Shown in pieces: positions 37,363 to 46,689 of a stretch of DNA of 64,000 nucleotides (position 1 is its first letter; the number at the start of each line of letters is the position of its first letter). Under the pieces are notes generated by a model, which did no database searches, had not been told where the DNA came from, and saw nothing but the letters and a program-made list of their open reading frames with translations. This DNA comes from Amycolatopsis jejuensis (GTDB taxonomy: Bacteria; Actinomycetota; Actinomycetes; Mycobacteriales; Pseudonocardiaceae): NCBI RefSeq assembly GCF_000717335.1, contig NZ_JNYZ01000011.1, positions 186,001 through 250,000 of the forward strand. Direction: 5' to 3'. Made by a program: the position numbers and the translations under genes.

Positions 37363-38766
37363 TCACTCCGCGGGGGTCTTGGCTGCTTCCTTGCCGGATT
37401 CCACAGCGGATTCCGTGACCTCGGTCTCCTCTGCGGGCGCTTCCTCGTCCGCGCCGAAGAGCTCGGTGAGGTCGACCTCGGCCCCCGAAGCGTCCTTCAC
37501 CGTGGTGCCGCGCACCACCGACGCAAGCGCCTTGCCGCGGCGGACGTCCGCGTAGATGGCGGTGAGCTGGCCCGACTGCTGGGCCCGCTGCACGTACTCG
37601 TCGGGGCTGACGCCGAAGCGCTGCGCCTGGTAGATGATCCGCTCGGTGAGCTCGCCGTCGTTGACCGACGTCTGCTCCTTGTCGGCGATGGTGTCCAGCA
37701 GCAGCTGCGTACGGACGGCCTTCTCCGACTCTTCCTTCACCTCGGCGTTGAACTCGTCGAGGGTGCGGCCCTCGGCCTCGAGCGCCTTGGCGAACTGGTC
37801 CTCGTCGTGGTCGTACGGGTGCACCGCGTCGTGCTTGCGGTTCTCGATCTCGGACTCGAGCACCTTCTCCGGGATCGGCACCTCGGTGCGCTCGAGCAGG
37901 ATCTCGAGGACCTTGTCGCGGGCCTGGACGCCCTGCTGCATCCGCTTGACCCGGCCGAGCCGCTCGCGCAGGTCGGCGCGGAGCTCGTCGATCGTGTCGA
38001 ACTCGCTCGCGAGCTGGGCGAACTCGTCGTCGGCCTCGGGCAGCTCGCGCTGCTTGACCGACTGCACGGTGACCGTGACCTCGGCGTCCTGGCCGGCGAA
38101 CTCGCCCGCGACCAGCTTGGTGGTGAACGTCCGGGTGTCGCCTGCGTTCGCGCCGACGATCGCGTCGTCGATGCCGTCCACGAGCTGGCCGGAGCCGATC
38201 TCGTAGGAGAGGCCGGTGGTGGAGGCCTCCTCGACCGGCTTGCCGTCGACGCTCGCCGACAGGTCGACGGACACGAAGTCGCCGTTCTCGGCCGGACGCT
38301 CGACGCCGGTGAGGGTGCCGAAGCGGGCGCGCAGCTCGTCGAGCTGCTCGGCGACCTCCTCGTCGGTGGTCTCGACGTCGTCGACGCTGACCTCGATGCC
38401 TTCGAGGTCGGGCAGCTCGATCTCCGGGCGCACGTCGACCTCGGCGCTGAACTCCAGGACCTCGCGGTCCTCGAGCTTGGTCACCTCGAACTCGGGCTGG
38501 CCGAGCGTGCGGACCTCGCCCGCGCGCACGGCCTCGATGTACTTGGCCGGGATGGCCTCGTTGACGACCTCGTCGAGCACCGGCGCGCGGCCGATCCGGC
38601 TTTCCAGGACGCGAGCGGGTACCTTGCCGGGGCGGAAGCCGGGTACGCGCACCTGCTGGGCGATCTTGCGGTACGCGGCGTCGAAGTTCGGCTTGAGCTC
38701 GTCGAACGGCACCTCGACATTGATCTTCACTCGCGTCGGGCTGAGCTGCTCGACGGTGCTCTTCAA
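37363..38766 (-). CDS. tig: trigger factor
   Basis: A 467-aa ribosome-bound chaperone with peptidyl-prolyl isomerase activity. The N-terminal ribosome-binding domain has PGFRPGKVPARVLESRIG (about 41-58, a variant of the GFRxGxxP signature). The FKBP-type domain (about 150-245) includes NGDFVSVDLSASVDGKPVEEAS and the helical C-terminal arms follow. The tail is acidic (ELFGADEEAPAEETEVTES), as is usual in actinobacteria. Its position before clpP1-clpP2 is widely conserved. Confidence 0.97.
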   Translation of the reverse strand: MKSTVEQLSPTRVKINVEVPFDELKPNFDAAYRKIAQQVRVPGFRPGKVPARVLESRIGRAPVLDEVVNEAIPAKYIEAVRAGEVRTLGQPEFEVTKLEDREVLEFSAEVDVRPEIELPDLEGIEVSVDDVETTDEEVAEQLDELRARFGTLTGVERPAENGDFVSVDLSASVDGKPVEEASTTGLSYEIGSGQLVDGIDDAIVGANAGDTRTFTTKLVAGEFAGQDAEVTVTVQSVKQRELPEADDEFAQLASEFDTIDELRADLRERLGRVKRMQQGVQARDKVLEILLERTEVPIPEKVLESEIENRKHDAVHPYDHDEDQFAKALEAEGRTLDEFNAEVKEESEKAVRTQLLLDTIADKEQTSVNDGELTERIIYQAQRFGVSPDEYVQRAQQSGQLTAIYADVRRGKALASVVRGTTVKDASGAEVDLTELFGADEEAPAEETEVTESAVESGKEAAKTPAE

Positions 38767-38932
38767 GATCTTCTCCTCGAGCGGTAAACGATGTGGGCGG
38801 GCAGTCCATCGGGACGGCCCCGGTCACCTGCTGACCGGGACGTCCGAGTCTAGGCCAGAGGTGTGACGAGACCGGCTGCGGGGCACCTCGCGCACCGGTC
38901 CCGATCAGCGGAGGTGCCCCGGCGCCCGTAGC

Positions 38933-39781
38933 GTGCCGGACGTGGTTTCCGGGCAGCACACTGAAGGTCCGGCCGCGGCGGCCGCGCGGCTCACCGGGTT
39001 CGAGGTGGTGCGCACCGGCCGGACCGGCACGATGAGTGAGCTGACGTTGACCGACGGCGACCGGCGACACGACGTCGTGGTCAAACGGGGTCCGGTGCGG
39101 GCCGAGGCCGCCGGGTTGCGATGGCTGTCCGGTGTCGCGCGGGTGCCGCGGGTGTACGGCGCGGACGACGGCTGGCTCGTGCTGGAGCGGGTCACCGAGG
39201 TCGCGCCGAGCGTGTCGGCGGCGGAAGAATTCGGCCACGACCTCGCCCGGTTGCATGCCGCCGGAGCGCCGTCCTTCGGTTCCTCTCCCCCGGATGGCCC
39301 AGTGGACGCGTGGATCGGGACCGCGCCGATGCGGAATGTGACCGGCGCGTCGTGGCCGGAGTGGTACGCGGAGCATCGGGTACTGCCTTATGTCCGGATG
39401 GCGGCCGACGCCGGGCTGGTGGACGCCGCGGTGTTCGAGCGGGCGTGTGCGCGGTTTCCCGAACTGACCCCGGCTGAGCCGCCGGCGCGGCTGCACGGGG
39501 ATCTATGGAGCGGCAATGTGCTGTGGAGCGCGGACGGCGTCGTGCTGATCGACCCGGCGGCGCACGGCGGACATCGCGAGACCGACCTGGCGATGCTGCA
39601 CCTCTTCGGCTGTCCCCACCTGGACCGGATCGTGGCGGCGTACGACTCGGCTGCCCCGCTGGCCGACGGGTACCGGGAACGGATTCCGTTGCACCAGCTG
39701 TTCCCGCTGCTCGTGCACACTGTCCTTTTCGGACGGTCGTACGCCGGGCAGGCGGAGGCGGCCGCCCGGGCGCTCGGCTGA
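38933..39781 (+). CDS. fructosamine kinase / aminoglycoside phosphotransferase family protein
   Basis: A protein of about 282 aa with the protein-kinase-like APH fold. Catalytic and metal sites are LHGDLWSGNVLW (about 188-199, with the Asp of the HxDxxxxN motif) and LIDPAAHGGHRETDLAM, which is characteristic of fructosamine-3-kinase relatives. These enzymes phosphorylate sugar adducts on proteins, and a repair role is plausible. The start could be the GTG at 38933 or at 38942. It is followed by a histidine kinase gene after 64 bp. Confidence 0.82.
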   Translation: MPDVVSGQHTEGPAAAAARLTGFEVVRTGRTGTMSELTLTDGDRRHDVVVKRGPVRAEAAGLRWLSGVARVPRVYGADDGWLVLERVTEVAPSVSAAEEFGHDLARLHAAGAPSFGSSPPDGPVDAWIGTAPMRNVTGASWPEWYAEHRVLPYVRMAADAGLVDAAVFERACARFPELTPAEPPARLHGDLWSGNVLWSADGVVLIDPAAHGGHRETDLAMLHLFGCPHLDRIVAAYDSAAPLADGYRERIPLHQLFPLLVHTVLFGRSYAGQAEAAARALG

Positions 39782-39784
39782 ACC

Positions 39785-39802
39785 CCACAGCCGGTTCACA
39801 GG
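39785..39802 (+). promoter_or_regulatory. candidate OmpR/PhoP-type direct-repeat box
   Basis: CCACAGC-N4-TCACAGG forms two 7-bp direct repeats with an 11-bp pitch, 44 bp upstream of the histidine kinase start. This is the geometry of PhoP/OmpR-type response-regulator sites in actinobacteria. Confidence 0.4.
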
Positions 39803-39845
39803 AAGCACACATCGGGCCCACACTGTCGGCTCGCACCCTTCGGAC

Positions 39846-41315
39846 ATGAGCCTGCGCGTGCGGATCGCGGCTGCCCGGCCGGGGCGGCGGTCGCTGCGCG
39901 CGAAGCTGACGATCTCGATCGTCGTGCTGCTGTCGCTGGTGTGCCTGGTGATCGGGGTGGTCAGCGAGTTCGCGCTCAAGGCCTTCCTGCTGTCGCAGAC
40001 CGACAGCCAGCTGTCCGCCGCGGCCACCCGGGCGCTGGATTTCGCCACTCGCGGCGGACCGCCCGGCAACCCGCTCGACGCGCCAGGGCAAGGCGCGGGC
40101 ACCGTCAATGCGCATTTCGCCGATGGCGAACTGGTCGACGGTGGTTCGCTGTCCCCGCATGGGCAGCGCGTCCGGCTCACCGCCGAGGAACTCGCCGTAC
40201 TGCACGATCTCCCTGCCGACGGCCGGGCGTACACGCGCAGCGTCGGCGACCTCGGTGACTACCGGCTCACGGCGGTTCCGATCCCGGGCGGCGTGGTGGT
40301 GACGGGCGTGCCGCTGGAGCCGATGCAGCAGACGTTACTGACGGTCGGGCTGATCCTCTTCGGCGTGGCGGCGGCCGGGGTGACCGGGGCGGCGTTCCTC
40401 GGCGCGTTCGCGGTGCGGCGCACCCTGCGGCCGCTCGAACGGGTCGCCGAGACCGCGGCGCAGGTTGCCGAGCTGCCGCTGGACCGGGGTGACGTCGATC
40501 TGTCGGTGCGCGTACCGGTCCAGGACACCGATCCGCGGACGGAGGTCGGCCAGGTCGGGGCGGCACTGAACCACATGCTCGGGCACGTGTCGTCGGCGCT
40601 CGAAGCCCGGTACGCGAGCGAGTTGCGGGTACGCCGGTTCGTCGCTGACGCCAGTCACGAGCTGCGTACGCCGCTTGCCGCGATCCGTGGGTACGCCGAG
40701 CTGGCCGGACGGTCCCGGACTGCCGCGCCGCCCGCCGTCGCGCGCTCGATGAGCCGGATCGAGTCCGAGGCCGACCGGATGACGACGCTGGTGGAAGACC
40801 TGTTGCTGCTCGCGCGCCTCGACGCGGGTCGTCCGCTCGACGTCACCGAGATCGACCTGGCCCGGCTCGTCGCGGACGTGGCGAGTGACGCCCGAGTCGC
40901 CGGTCCCGATCACCTCTGGCGTCTTTCGCTGCCTACGACGCCGGTGTTCGTCCTCGGCGATGTGCAGCGGCTGCACCAGGTCTTGGCCAATCTTCTTGCC
41001 AACGCCCGGGTGCATACGCCGCCGGGTACCACGGTCGTCACCTCGCTCGTGCGGGCGGTGGACGGCAGCGCGGTGGTGACCGTCGTCGACGACGGCCCGG
41101 GTATCCCGCCGCAGCTGCAGGTCTTCGAACGCTTCGCGCGCGGGGATTCGTCTCGGTCCCGCGCGGCCGGGTCGACCGGGCTGGGGCTGGCAATCGCGGC
41201 GGCCGTGCTGGCTGCGCATCGGGGGACGATCGAGGTGCGCAGCCGTCCGGGGCGGACGGAGTTCGTGGTGCGCCTGCCCATCGCACAGCAGGGGCACAGC
41301 GCCACCACAAGGTGA
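39846..41315 (+). CDS. orphan sensor histidine kinase
   Basis: A 489-aa two-component kinase. Membrane helices at about 22-46 and 165-188 flank an extracellular sensor region; a HAMP-like segment follows. The H-box is VADASHELRTPLAAIRGY, the N-box NLLANARVHTP, and G-boxes VVDDGPGIPP and GSTGLGLAIA complete the HATPase domain. No response-regulator gene lies on either side, although a response-regulator-like DNA site precedes it. The next genes encode membrane glycosyltransferases and may be part of the same unit (28-bp gap). Confidence 0.9.
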   Translation: MSLRVRIAAARPGRRSLRAKLTISIVVLLSLVCLVIGVVSEFALKAFLLSQTDSQLSAAATRALDFATRGGPPGNPLDAPGQGAGTVNAHFADGELVDGGSLSPHGQRVRLTAEELAVLHDLPADGRAYTRSVGDLGDYRLTAVPIPGGVVVTGVPLEPMQQTLLTVGLILFGVAAAGVTGAAFLGAFAVRRTLRPLERVAETAAQVAELPLDRGDVDLSVRVPVQDTDPRTEVGQVGAALNHMLGHVSSALEARYASELRVRRFVADASHELRTPLAAIRGYAELAGRSRTAAPPAVARSMSRIESEADRMTTLVEDLLLLARLDAGRPLDVTEIDLARLVADVASDARVAGPDHLWRLSLPTTPVFVLGDVQRLHQVLANLLANARVHTPPGTTVVTSLVRAVDGSAVVTVVDDGPGIPPQLQVFERFARGDSSRSRAAGSTGLGLAIAAAVLAAHRGTIEVRSRPGRTEFVVRLPIAQQGHSATTR

Positions 41316-41343
41316 CCAAAGCCGCGCCCGCGACGGTAAAGCC

Positions 41344-42576
41344 ATGAACGCCCCCGCCTCCCGCCGAAGTCCGGTCGGCCTCGGTGGTCCGGAGCCTGTG
41401 CTGGACGTCGTCATCCCGGTCCACAATGAGGAAACCGACCTCGAATCGTGTGTGCGCCGTCTGCGGGCGCATCTCGCCGCACGCGCCGGGTACCTGTATC
41501 GGATCACCATCGCGGACAACGCGAGCACCGACGAAACCCTTGCGGTCGCTTCGCGGTTAGCCCGGGAATTCCCCGAAGTCGAGGTACACCACCTGGATGC
41601 GAAGGGCCGCGGCCGCGCACTGCAGACGGTCTGGTCCACTTCGGACGCTGCCGTGCTGGCCTATATGGACGTTGACCTGTCGACCGATCTCGCCGCGCTG
41701 GACCCGCTGGTCGCGCCGCTGTTGTCGGGACACTCGGACGTCGCGATCGGCAGCCGTCTCGCCCGCGGCGCGCGGGTGGTGCGCGGACCGAAACGGGAGC
41801 TGATTTCCCGCTGCTACAACCTGATCCTGCGGGGCACCCTCGCCGCACGGTTCTCCGACGCGCAGTGCGGATTCAAGGCGATCCGCGCCGACGTCGCCCG
41901 TGCCCTGCTCCCCCACGTCCGCGACACCGGCTGGTTCTTCGATACCGAACTGCTCGTCCTCGCCCAGCGGGCAGGACTGCGGATCCACGAGGTACCGGTG
42001 GATTGGGTCGACGATCCGCAGTCGTCCGTCGACCTTTTCGCGACCGCCGCCGCGGATCTCCGCGGCATTGCGCGGGTCACTCGCGCGACGCTCACCGGCG
42101 AAATTCCCGTACGACGGCTGCGCGACCAGCTCGGCCGCGCACCGATCGGAGTGGAGGCGCCCGGCGTGTCGCCTGGCTTGGTCAAGCAGCTCGTGCGGTT
42201 CGCGGCTGTGGGGGTCGCGAGCACGGTCGCGTATCTGCTGCTTTTCCTGCTGCTGCGGACGATGATGTCCGCGCAGGTGGCCAATTTCGTTGCGTTGCTG
42301 GTCACCGCCGTCGGGAATACCGCGGTGAACCGGCGGGTGACGTTCGGCGTGCGCGGGCGGGCCGGGGTGGGCCGCCATCAGGTCCAGGGGCTGCTGGTCT
42401 TCGGCCTCGGACTGGCGCTGACCAGCGGGTCGCTCGCCTTACTGCACAATCCCGGGCTCGTGCTGGAGACGGTGGTGCTCGTGGCGGCGAACCTCGCCGC
42501 CACGGTGCTGCGCTTCCTGCTGCTGCGCGGCTGGGTCTTCAATCCGCGTCGCACCGCTCCCGAGGAGTCGTCTTGA
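41344..42576 (+). CDS. family 2 glycosyltransferase with C-terminal GtrA domain
   Basis: A 410-aa fusion. Residues about 18-245 are a GT2 domain with VVIPVHNEE, DNASTDETL, the DxD-like MDVDLSTD and the dolichol/polyprenyl-phosphate sugar transferase end. Residues about 275-400 are a GtrA-like four-helix membrane domain (LVKQLVRFAAVGVASTVAYLLLF, GNTAVNRRVTFG). It probably makes or flips a polyprenyl-phosphate sugar used by the next gene's product. The stop overlaps the TTG start of the GT39 gene. Confidence 0.88.
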   Translation: MNAPASRRSPVGLGGPEPVLDVVIPVHNEETDLESCVRRLRAHLAARAGYLYRITIADNASTDETLAVASRLAREFPEVEVHHLDAKGRGRALQTVWSTSDAAVLAYMDVDLSTDLAALDPLVAPLLSGHSDVAIGSRLARGARVVRGPKRELISRCYNLILRGTLAARFSDAQCGFKAIRADVARALLPHVRDTGWFFDTELLVLAQRAGLRIHEVPVDWVDDPQSSVDLFATAAADLRGIARVTRATLTGEIPVRRLRDQLGRAPIGVEAPGVSPGLVKQLVRFAAVGVASTVAYLLLFLLLRTMMSAQVANFVALLVTAVGNTAVNRRVTFGVRGRAGVGRHQVQGLLVFGLGLALTSGSLALLHNPGLVLETVVLVAANLAATVLRFLLLRGWVFNPRRTAPEESS

Positions 42577-44381
42577 GCACTGCCGATCGCTGGGTCCGCC
42601 CGGCTGTCTCCGGCCTGCTGGCACTGACCGGCGTGCTGTATTTCTGGAACCTGACCGCATCCGGGTACGGCAACTCGTTCTACGCCGCGGCCGTGCAGGC
42701 GGGCACGCAAAGTGCTAAGGCCTGGTTGTTCGGTTCGCTCGACGCCGGGAATGTGATCACTGTCGACAAACCGCCCGCGGCGCTGTGGGTCGGGACGGCT
42801 TTCGCGCGGCTGTTCGGGTTCTCGAGTTTCACGGTGCTTGCCCCGCAGGCGTTGATGGGGGTCGCATCGGTCGGGGTTCTGTATCTGACGGTGCGCCGCG
42901 TCTCCGGGCCGGTGCCGGGGTTGCTGGCGGGCGCGATCCTTGCGCTGACACCGGTTGCCGCGTTGATGTTCCGGTTCAACAACCCGGACGCGTTGCTCAC
43001 TTTGCTGCTGATCGTCGGTGCGTATTGCACAGTGCGCGCACTGGAGAGCCCGCGGTGGCTGGTTTTTGCCGGGGTGGCAATCGGATTCGGATTTCTGACG
43101 AAGATGCTACAGGCGTTTCTGGTGTTGCCTGCGTTCGCGCTGGCGTACCTGATCGCGGCGCCGCCGGGGCTCGGGAAACGGCTGCTGCACCTGCTGGCCG
43201 CGGGGGTCGCGGTGGTGGTGTCGGCGGGCTGGTTCGTGGTGCTGGTGGAGCTGTGGCCGGCTGGATCGCGGCCGTATGTCGGCGGGTCCGACGGGAACAG
43301 CCTGCTGGAACTTGCGTTGGGGTACAACGGGTTGAGCCGGATCTTCGGGGCGGGCTCGGGTGGTTTCGGTCCGGCCGGTGGTGCCGACCCCGCGTTCGGC
43401 GGAGTTTCGGGGTTCGGCCGGATGGTCGGGGCCGGAGGCGGTGACTCGGGTGGCTTGGGTGGTGGTGCCGGGACCGCGTTCGGCGGGAGTCCGGGGCTCG
43501 GGCGGATGTTCGGGGCGAGTTTCGGCACCGAGGTCTCCTGGCTGCTCCCGGCCGCATTGATCGGGCTGGTGGCGGGCCTGTGGTTCACCCGGCGAGCCGC
43601 GCGGACCGACCGGACCCGCGCGTCGCTGGTGCTCTGGGGCGGCTGGCTGCTCGTGACCGGGCTGGTGTTCAGCTTCATGAGCGGCATCGTGCACCCGTAC
43701 TATTCGGTGCAGCTCGCCCCGGCGATCGCCGCGGTGGTGGCGATCTCGGGGCACGCGTTGTGGCGCGGGCGAGCGCACGTCGCGCCGAGGTTGGTGCTGG
43801 GCGCGATGATCGCGGTGACGGCCGGGTGGGCGTTCATCCTCCTCGACCGCACGCCGGACTGGTTTCCCGCGCTCCGCTGGGTGATCGTGGGGCTGGGGTT
43901 GGTGGTGAGTACCGCGGTGATCGCCGGGGCGCGCGGCGGGCTGGCGGCGGTGGTCGCGTTCGGTCTCGGCTGCTCCGGGTACACAGTTGCGACGGTTTCC
44001 TTGCCACACAACGGTTCCATCCCCGTTTCCGGCCCGGTCTCCGGCGAGGTCCGGATGGAAGAGACCAGTGCGGCCGTCGGGCGGCTTCTGGCGGCTACCA
44101 CGACGAAGTGGGCGGCCGCGACGTCCGGGTCCCAGTCGGCGGCGAGCCTGGAACTGGCGAGTGGCCGTCCGGTGATCGGCATCGGCGGGTGGAGCGGCGG
44201 TGATCCGGCGCCGACGCTGGAGCAGTTCAAGCAGTACGTCGCGGCGGGACAGGTGACTTACTACGTCGACGGCGGACGCGGCGGCGGGCCCGGTGGTTCG
44301 AGCGAAATCACCGAGTGGGTGGCCGCGAACTTCCCGGCGACCACGGTGGGTGGCGAAACTGTCTACCAGCTCACCCGGTGA
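42573..44381 (+). CDS. ArnT/GT39-like membrane glycosyltransferase
   Basis: A 602-aa membrane protein with about 11-12 helices. SLDAGNVITVDKPPAALW near residue 48 holds the acidic catalytic motif of the ArnT/PMT clan. A Gly-rich loop with GGFGPAGG- and GGSPGLGRMFG-like repeats (about 260-315) and a soluble C-terminal end ITEWVAANFP follow. It moves a sugar from a polyprenyl-phosphate carrier to a wall or protein acceptor outside. The TTG start (42573-42575) overlaps the previous stop, with GAGGAG 5 nt upstream. Confidence 0.88.
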   Translation: MSTADRWVRPAVSGLLALTGVLYFWNLTASGYGNSFYAAAVQAGTQSAKAWLFGSLDAGNVITVDKPPAALWVGTAFARLFGFSSFTVLAPQALMGVASVGVLYLTVRRVSGPVPGLLAGAILALTPVAALMFRFNNPDALLTLLLIVGAYCTVRALESPRWLVFAGVAIGFGFLTKMLQAFLVLPAFALAYLIAAPPGLGKRLLHLLAAGVAVVVSAGWFVVLVELWPAGSRPYVGGSDGNSLLELALGYNGLSRIFGAGSGGFGPAGGADPAFGGVSGFGRMVGAGGGDSGGLGGGAGTAFGGSPGLGRMFGASFGTEVSWLLPAALIGLVAGLWFTRRAARTDRTRASLVLWGGWLLVTGLVFSFMSGIVHPYYSVQLAPAIAAVVAISGHALWRGRAHVAPRLVLGAMIAVTAGWAFILLDRTPDWFPALRWVIVGLGLVVSTAVIAGARGGLAAVVAFGLGCSGYTVATVSLPHNGSIPVSGPVSGEVRMEETSAAVGRLLAATTTKWAAATSGSQSAASLELASGRPVIGIGGWSGGDPAPTLEQFKQYVAAGQVTYYVDGGRGGGPGGSSEITEWVAANFPATTVGGETVYQLTR

Positions 44382-44469
44382 GTCCGGAAATCCTCAGCCT
44401 GTTCCCAGGATCGAGGCGCATTCTGGAAAGCACGGAGAGTTATCCGCAGCGAACGCCCGGGAGGTCACG

Positions 44470-45177
44470 ATGGCCGGATATCCACGCTGGCACACCGCGA
44501 GTGAGCAAGGGCCGCGCGAGCGGAATGCGGACGCGGTGAGCGCGTACGCGGTCGCCGGTGCGCCCGGGATCACGTTCGCGCTGGCCGACGGGGTCGGCGA
44601 CGATCCGTCGGCCGGGCGGGCCGCCCAGGTCGCAGCGGCCGCGGCGGCGCGCACCCCGGTCGCCGACGGGCCGGTGGCGGCGATCCTCAACGCGCAGCGG
44701 GCTTTGCAGAAGCTGGGGGGTACCGGGGATGCGGTGATGGTGGTCGCGATGCCGTTCGCGGGCGGGTACCGGATCGCGTGGGTCGGCGACGCGCGGGCGT
44801 ACGCGTGGGATGGGGCGATGATCCACAAGCTCACGGTGGACCACACGATGGCGGAGTACTTCCGATCGCGGCATCAGCCGTACTCGCCGCGGATGGAGCA
44901 CATGGTCACCACGAGCGTGCGCACCACGCAGCCGGAGGAGATCGGTACGACGGAGACGGTGGGCAGCGGCCTGCTCCTCACCAGCGACGGGGTACACAAG
45001 GTGCTGCCACCGGCCACGATCGACGAAATCCTGGCCGACCCGTCGCGCGGCGCGCCGGCTCTCGTCGCCACGGCCATCGCCCTGGGCGGCCGGGACAACG
45101 CAACGGCGCTTTTCGTGGAACCACCGGAGGTGGACGTCACGGCGATCGTCACGGAGCGATTTCCGGCAGCCGCCTGA
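44470..45177 (+). CDS. PP2C-family serine/threonine phosphatase-like protein
   Basis: A 235-aa PP2C-like protein. It has RNADAV near residue 18, ADGVGDD (39-45) for metal binding, VGDARAYAW, LLLTSDGVHKVL and GGRDNATALFV at the end, the order of PP2C motifs. It is shorter than typical PP2C domains (about 250-260 aa), and the first motif is ERNADAV rather than the usual xxNxDxx spacing, but key Asp residues are present. GGGAGG precedes ATG 44470. It probably removes phosphate from Ser/Thr of an unknown target. Confidence 0.82.
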   Translation: MAGYPRWHTASEQGPRERNADAVSAYAVAGAPGITFALADGVGDDPSAGRAAQVAAAAAARTPVADGPVAAILNAQRALQKLGGTGDAVMVVAMPFAGGYRIAWVGDARAYAWDGAMIHKLTVDHTMAEYFRSRHQPYSPRMEHMVTTSVRTTQPEEIGTTETVGSGLLLTSDGVHKVLPPATIDEILADPSRGAPALVATAIALGGRDNATALFVEPPEVDVTAIVTERFPAAA

Positions 45178-45179
45178 CG

Positions 45180-45650
45180 TCAAGCGCGTTTGAGGGCCCG
45201 GTATTCGCGGTAGACGAGGAGGATGATCACAGCGTCGAGCAGTGCGAAGAAGGGCAGTGCGATGGAGTGCGTCTCGATCGCGCGGTAGATCTCGTAAGCC
45301 ACGAAAGCTGCAAGCACCACCATCGCGACGGGGTACGCGCGGAGCCACTTCCGCGCGAGCGCCCACACCAGCCCGAGCTTCACCAGGCCGTGCGCCAAGA
45401 GATAACCAACGGCGAACGTCTTGGTCCCCCCGGCAGCAAAATGCTCGGCAGCCACCTGCAGGTGCCGAGCGAGCGTGCCGGAGGGGTCGCCGAGCAGGTC
45501 ACGCGTGATGACGGCGTGCGCGAACCCGGTGACCACCGCAGAGGGCACGAAGGCGAGTATGAGCGCCCCGACGAGCTGGACCGCCCCGTCAAGCCCTTTG
45601 AGCGCAATCGCAATCCGGAAGAGCCGCTCGGTGCTGGTGTGCTCGCTCAT
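45180..45650 (-). CDS. DUF2127 membrane protein
   Basis: A 156-aa membrane protein with about four helices (roughly 20-40, 80-95, 103-122, 128-147). RLFRIAIALKGLDGAVQLVGALIL and LAHGLVKLGLVWALARKW match the DUF2127 family, whose function is not known. ATG 45650 begins MSEHTSTERLF, the typical N-terminus. It converges with the PP2C gene, the stop codons lying 2 bp apart. Confidence 0.8.
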   Translation of the reverse strand: MSEHTSTERLFRIAIALKGLDGAVQLVGALILAFVPSAVVTGFAHAVITRDLLGDPSGTLARHLQVAAEHFAAGGTKTFAVGYLLAHGLVKLGLVWALARKWLRAYPVAMVVLAAFVAYEIYRAIETHSIALPFFALLDAVIILLVYREYRALKRA

Positions 45651-45710
45651 CCCCCCAGCAAACCGGAAACGACGCCACTCCGCCCGGCGAACCTCGGGCT
45701 GCTTCTCTGT

Positions 45711-45862
45711 TCGCTCCGGTCCCGGGTCCTGCCTCACCCCTCCGTTCACTCCGGCCCCGCTCCACTCCTGCGCTCACGCCGGACCCGCGCCACCCCTGCA
45801 CTCACGCCGATCCCACCTCACCCCCGCGCTCACTCCGGCCCCGAATCCCACGTCATCCCTTC
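45711..45862 (-). repeat. 28-bp tandem array copying the 3' end of the next gene
   Basis: On the minus strand the end of the 45830-46303 gene (GGGATGACGTGGGATTCGGG then GCCGGAGTGA) is followed by about four degraded copies of roughly 28 bp, each with variants of GGGGTGAGGTGGGA and CCGGAGTGAGCG. The gene stop TGA lies inside the first unit. Confidence 0.75.
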
Positions 45863-46303
45863 CTCGCCCGCCTTGGCTTGGCACTCCCCGCACCGCACGT
45901 ACCGAGCCGTGCGATCGTGCGGATCCTGCCCATAGACGGGAAAACACGCCGCCCCGCACAACCCGAGGTACACGGGCCCACACCGCAACGGCCGCCGCCC
46001 CACCTGATGCGCCACCCGAGCAACCCCACGCGGCCCACCCACCTGCGGCAGCCACCCATGCGCAGGCAAACTCGTGAGCACCGCTTCGTTCAGCTGATCA
46101 CTCCGCCGGACCAACGCCCGCCCAAGATCGAGCATCCGCTCCCCAAGATCCCGAACGACATCAGGCCGCGGCGCACGTTCGTCCAACGCCCGGGTAAGAA
46201 ACACGAGATCCGTGGCGAGGGACGCTTGGAGGTCCCGAATCCGCGCAAGGATCTCTGGCCCGGTCGGCCGTGCCGCGGGAGTCCCGTTCTGTCGGTGGTT
46301 CAT
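45830..46303 (-). CDS. hypothetical Cys-rich protein
   Basis: About 157 aa from ATG 46303. An N-terminal helical part (EILARIRDLQASLATDLVFLTRALDE) is followed by a Cys-containing C-terminal part with Cys108, Cys116, Cys120 and the pair Cys138/Cys141 (RCGEC), suggesting a zinc site. I do not recognise a family. The frame is open further upstream with Ser/Gly-rich repeats, but I favour the ATG where sequence complexity becomes normal. It lies in a repeat-rich accessory stretch with another small zinc-type protein. Confidence 0.6.
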   Translation of the reverse strand: MNHRQNGTPAARPTGPEILARIRDLQASLATDLVFLTRALDERAPRPDVVRDLGERMLDLGRALVRRSDQLNEAVLTSLPAHGWLPQVGGPRGVARVAHQVGRRPLRCGPVYLGLCGAACFPVYGQDPHDRTARYVRCGECQAKAGEEGMTWDSGPE

Positions 46304-46439
46304 CGGATACTCGCACCGAAGGCCCTCTCGAGCCCACCAACCCGAGCGGTTCCAGACTCGACATCCGACCCATCGCGGGGAGGATCCGCCCTGGTCACCA
46401 AGCCGGTCCCACGCACACTCCCGCCGACGCGACCCACTT

Positions 46440-46600
46440 TCCCCGTCCGGTGCGCCGGACCAGCTGGCCTCACCGCTTTCGCCACCCGACGCGCAGGGCC
46501 AGCTGCCGCTTTGCCCACCCGACGCACCAGACCAGCTGCCCACACCGCTTTCCCCGTCCGGGGCGCCGGGCCACCTGGCCCCACCTCACTGAAGGCGGGC
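46440..46600. repeat. 39/33-bp Ser/Gly-type tandem repeat
   Basis: CAGCTGG/CAGCTGC-like cores at about 46461, 46500, 46533 and 46572 are spaced 39, 33 and 39 bp, all multiples of three. Read on the minus strand they give SWSGASGGQSG-like peptides joined to the Cys-rich protein frame. They may be a lost or optional N-terminal extension. Confidence 0.5.
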
Positions 46601-46689
46601 GCCACCGCTCTGCGCCGCACCACCGGCTCAGCACCACCCACCATGCCGCGAGCGCGTACGAGCCCGTTCGCAATCCACGAACCCGGCTC

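Noticed and set aside
41344..44381. Part of a natural-product gene cluster
   Set aside because: The two transferases fit cell-wall sugar transfer; no PKS, NRPS, terpene or tailoring set is nearby.
45830..46543. Full 237-codon form of the Cys-rich protein
   Set aside because: The first ~80 codons are Ser/Gly/Trp-rich repeat sequence without a ribosome site; the ATG at 46303 is preferred, though the long form is not excluded.
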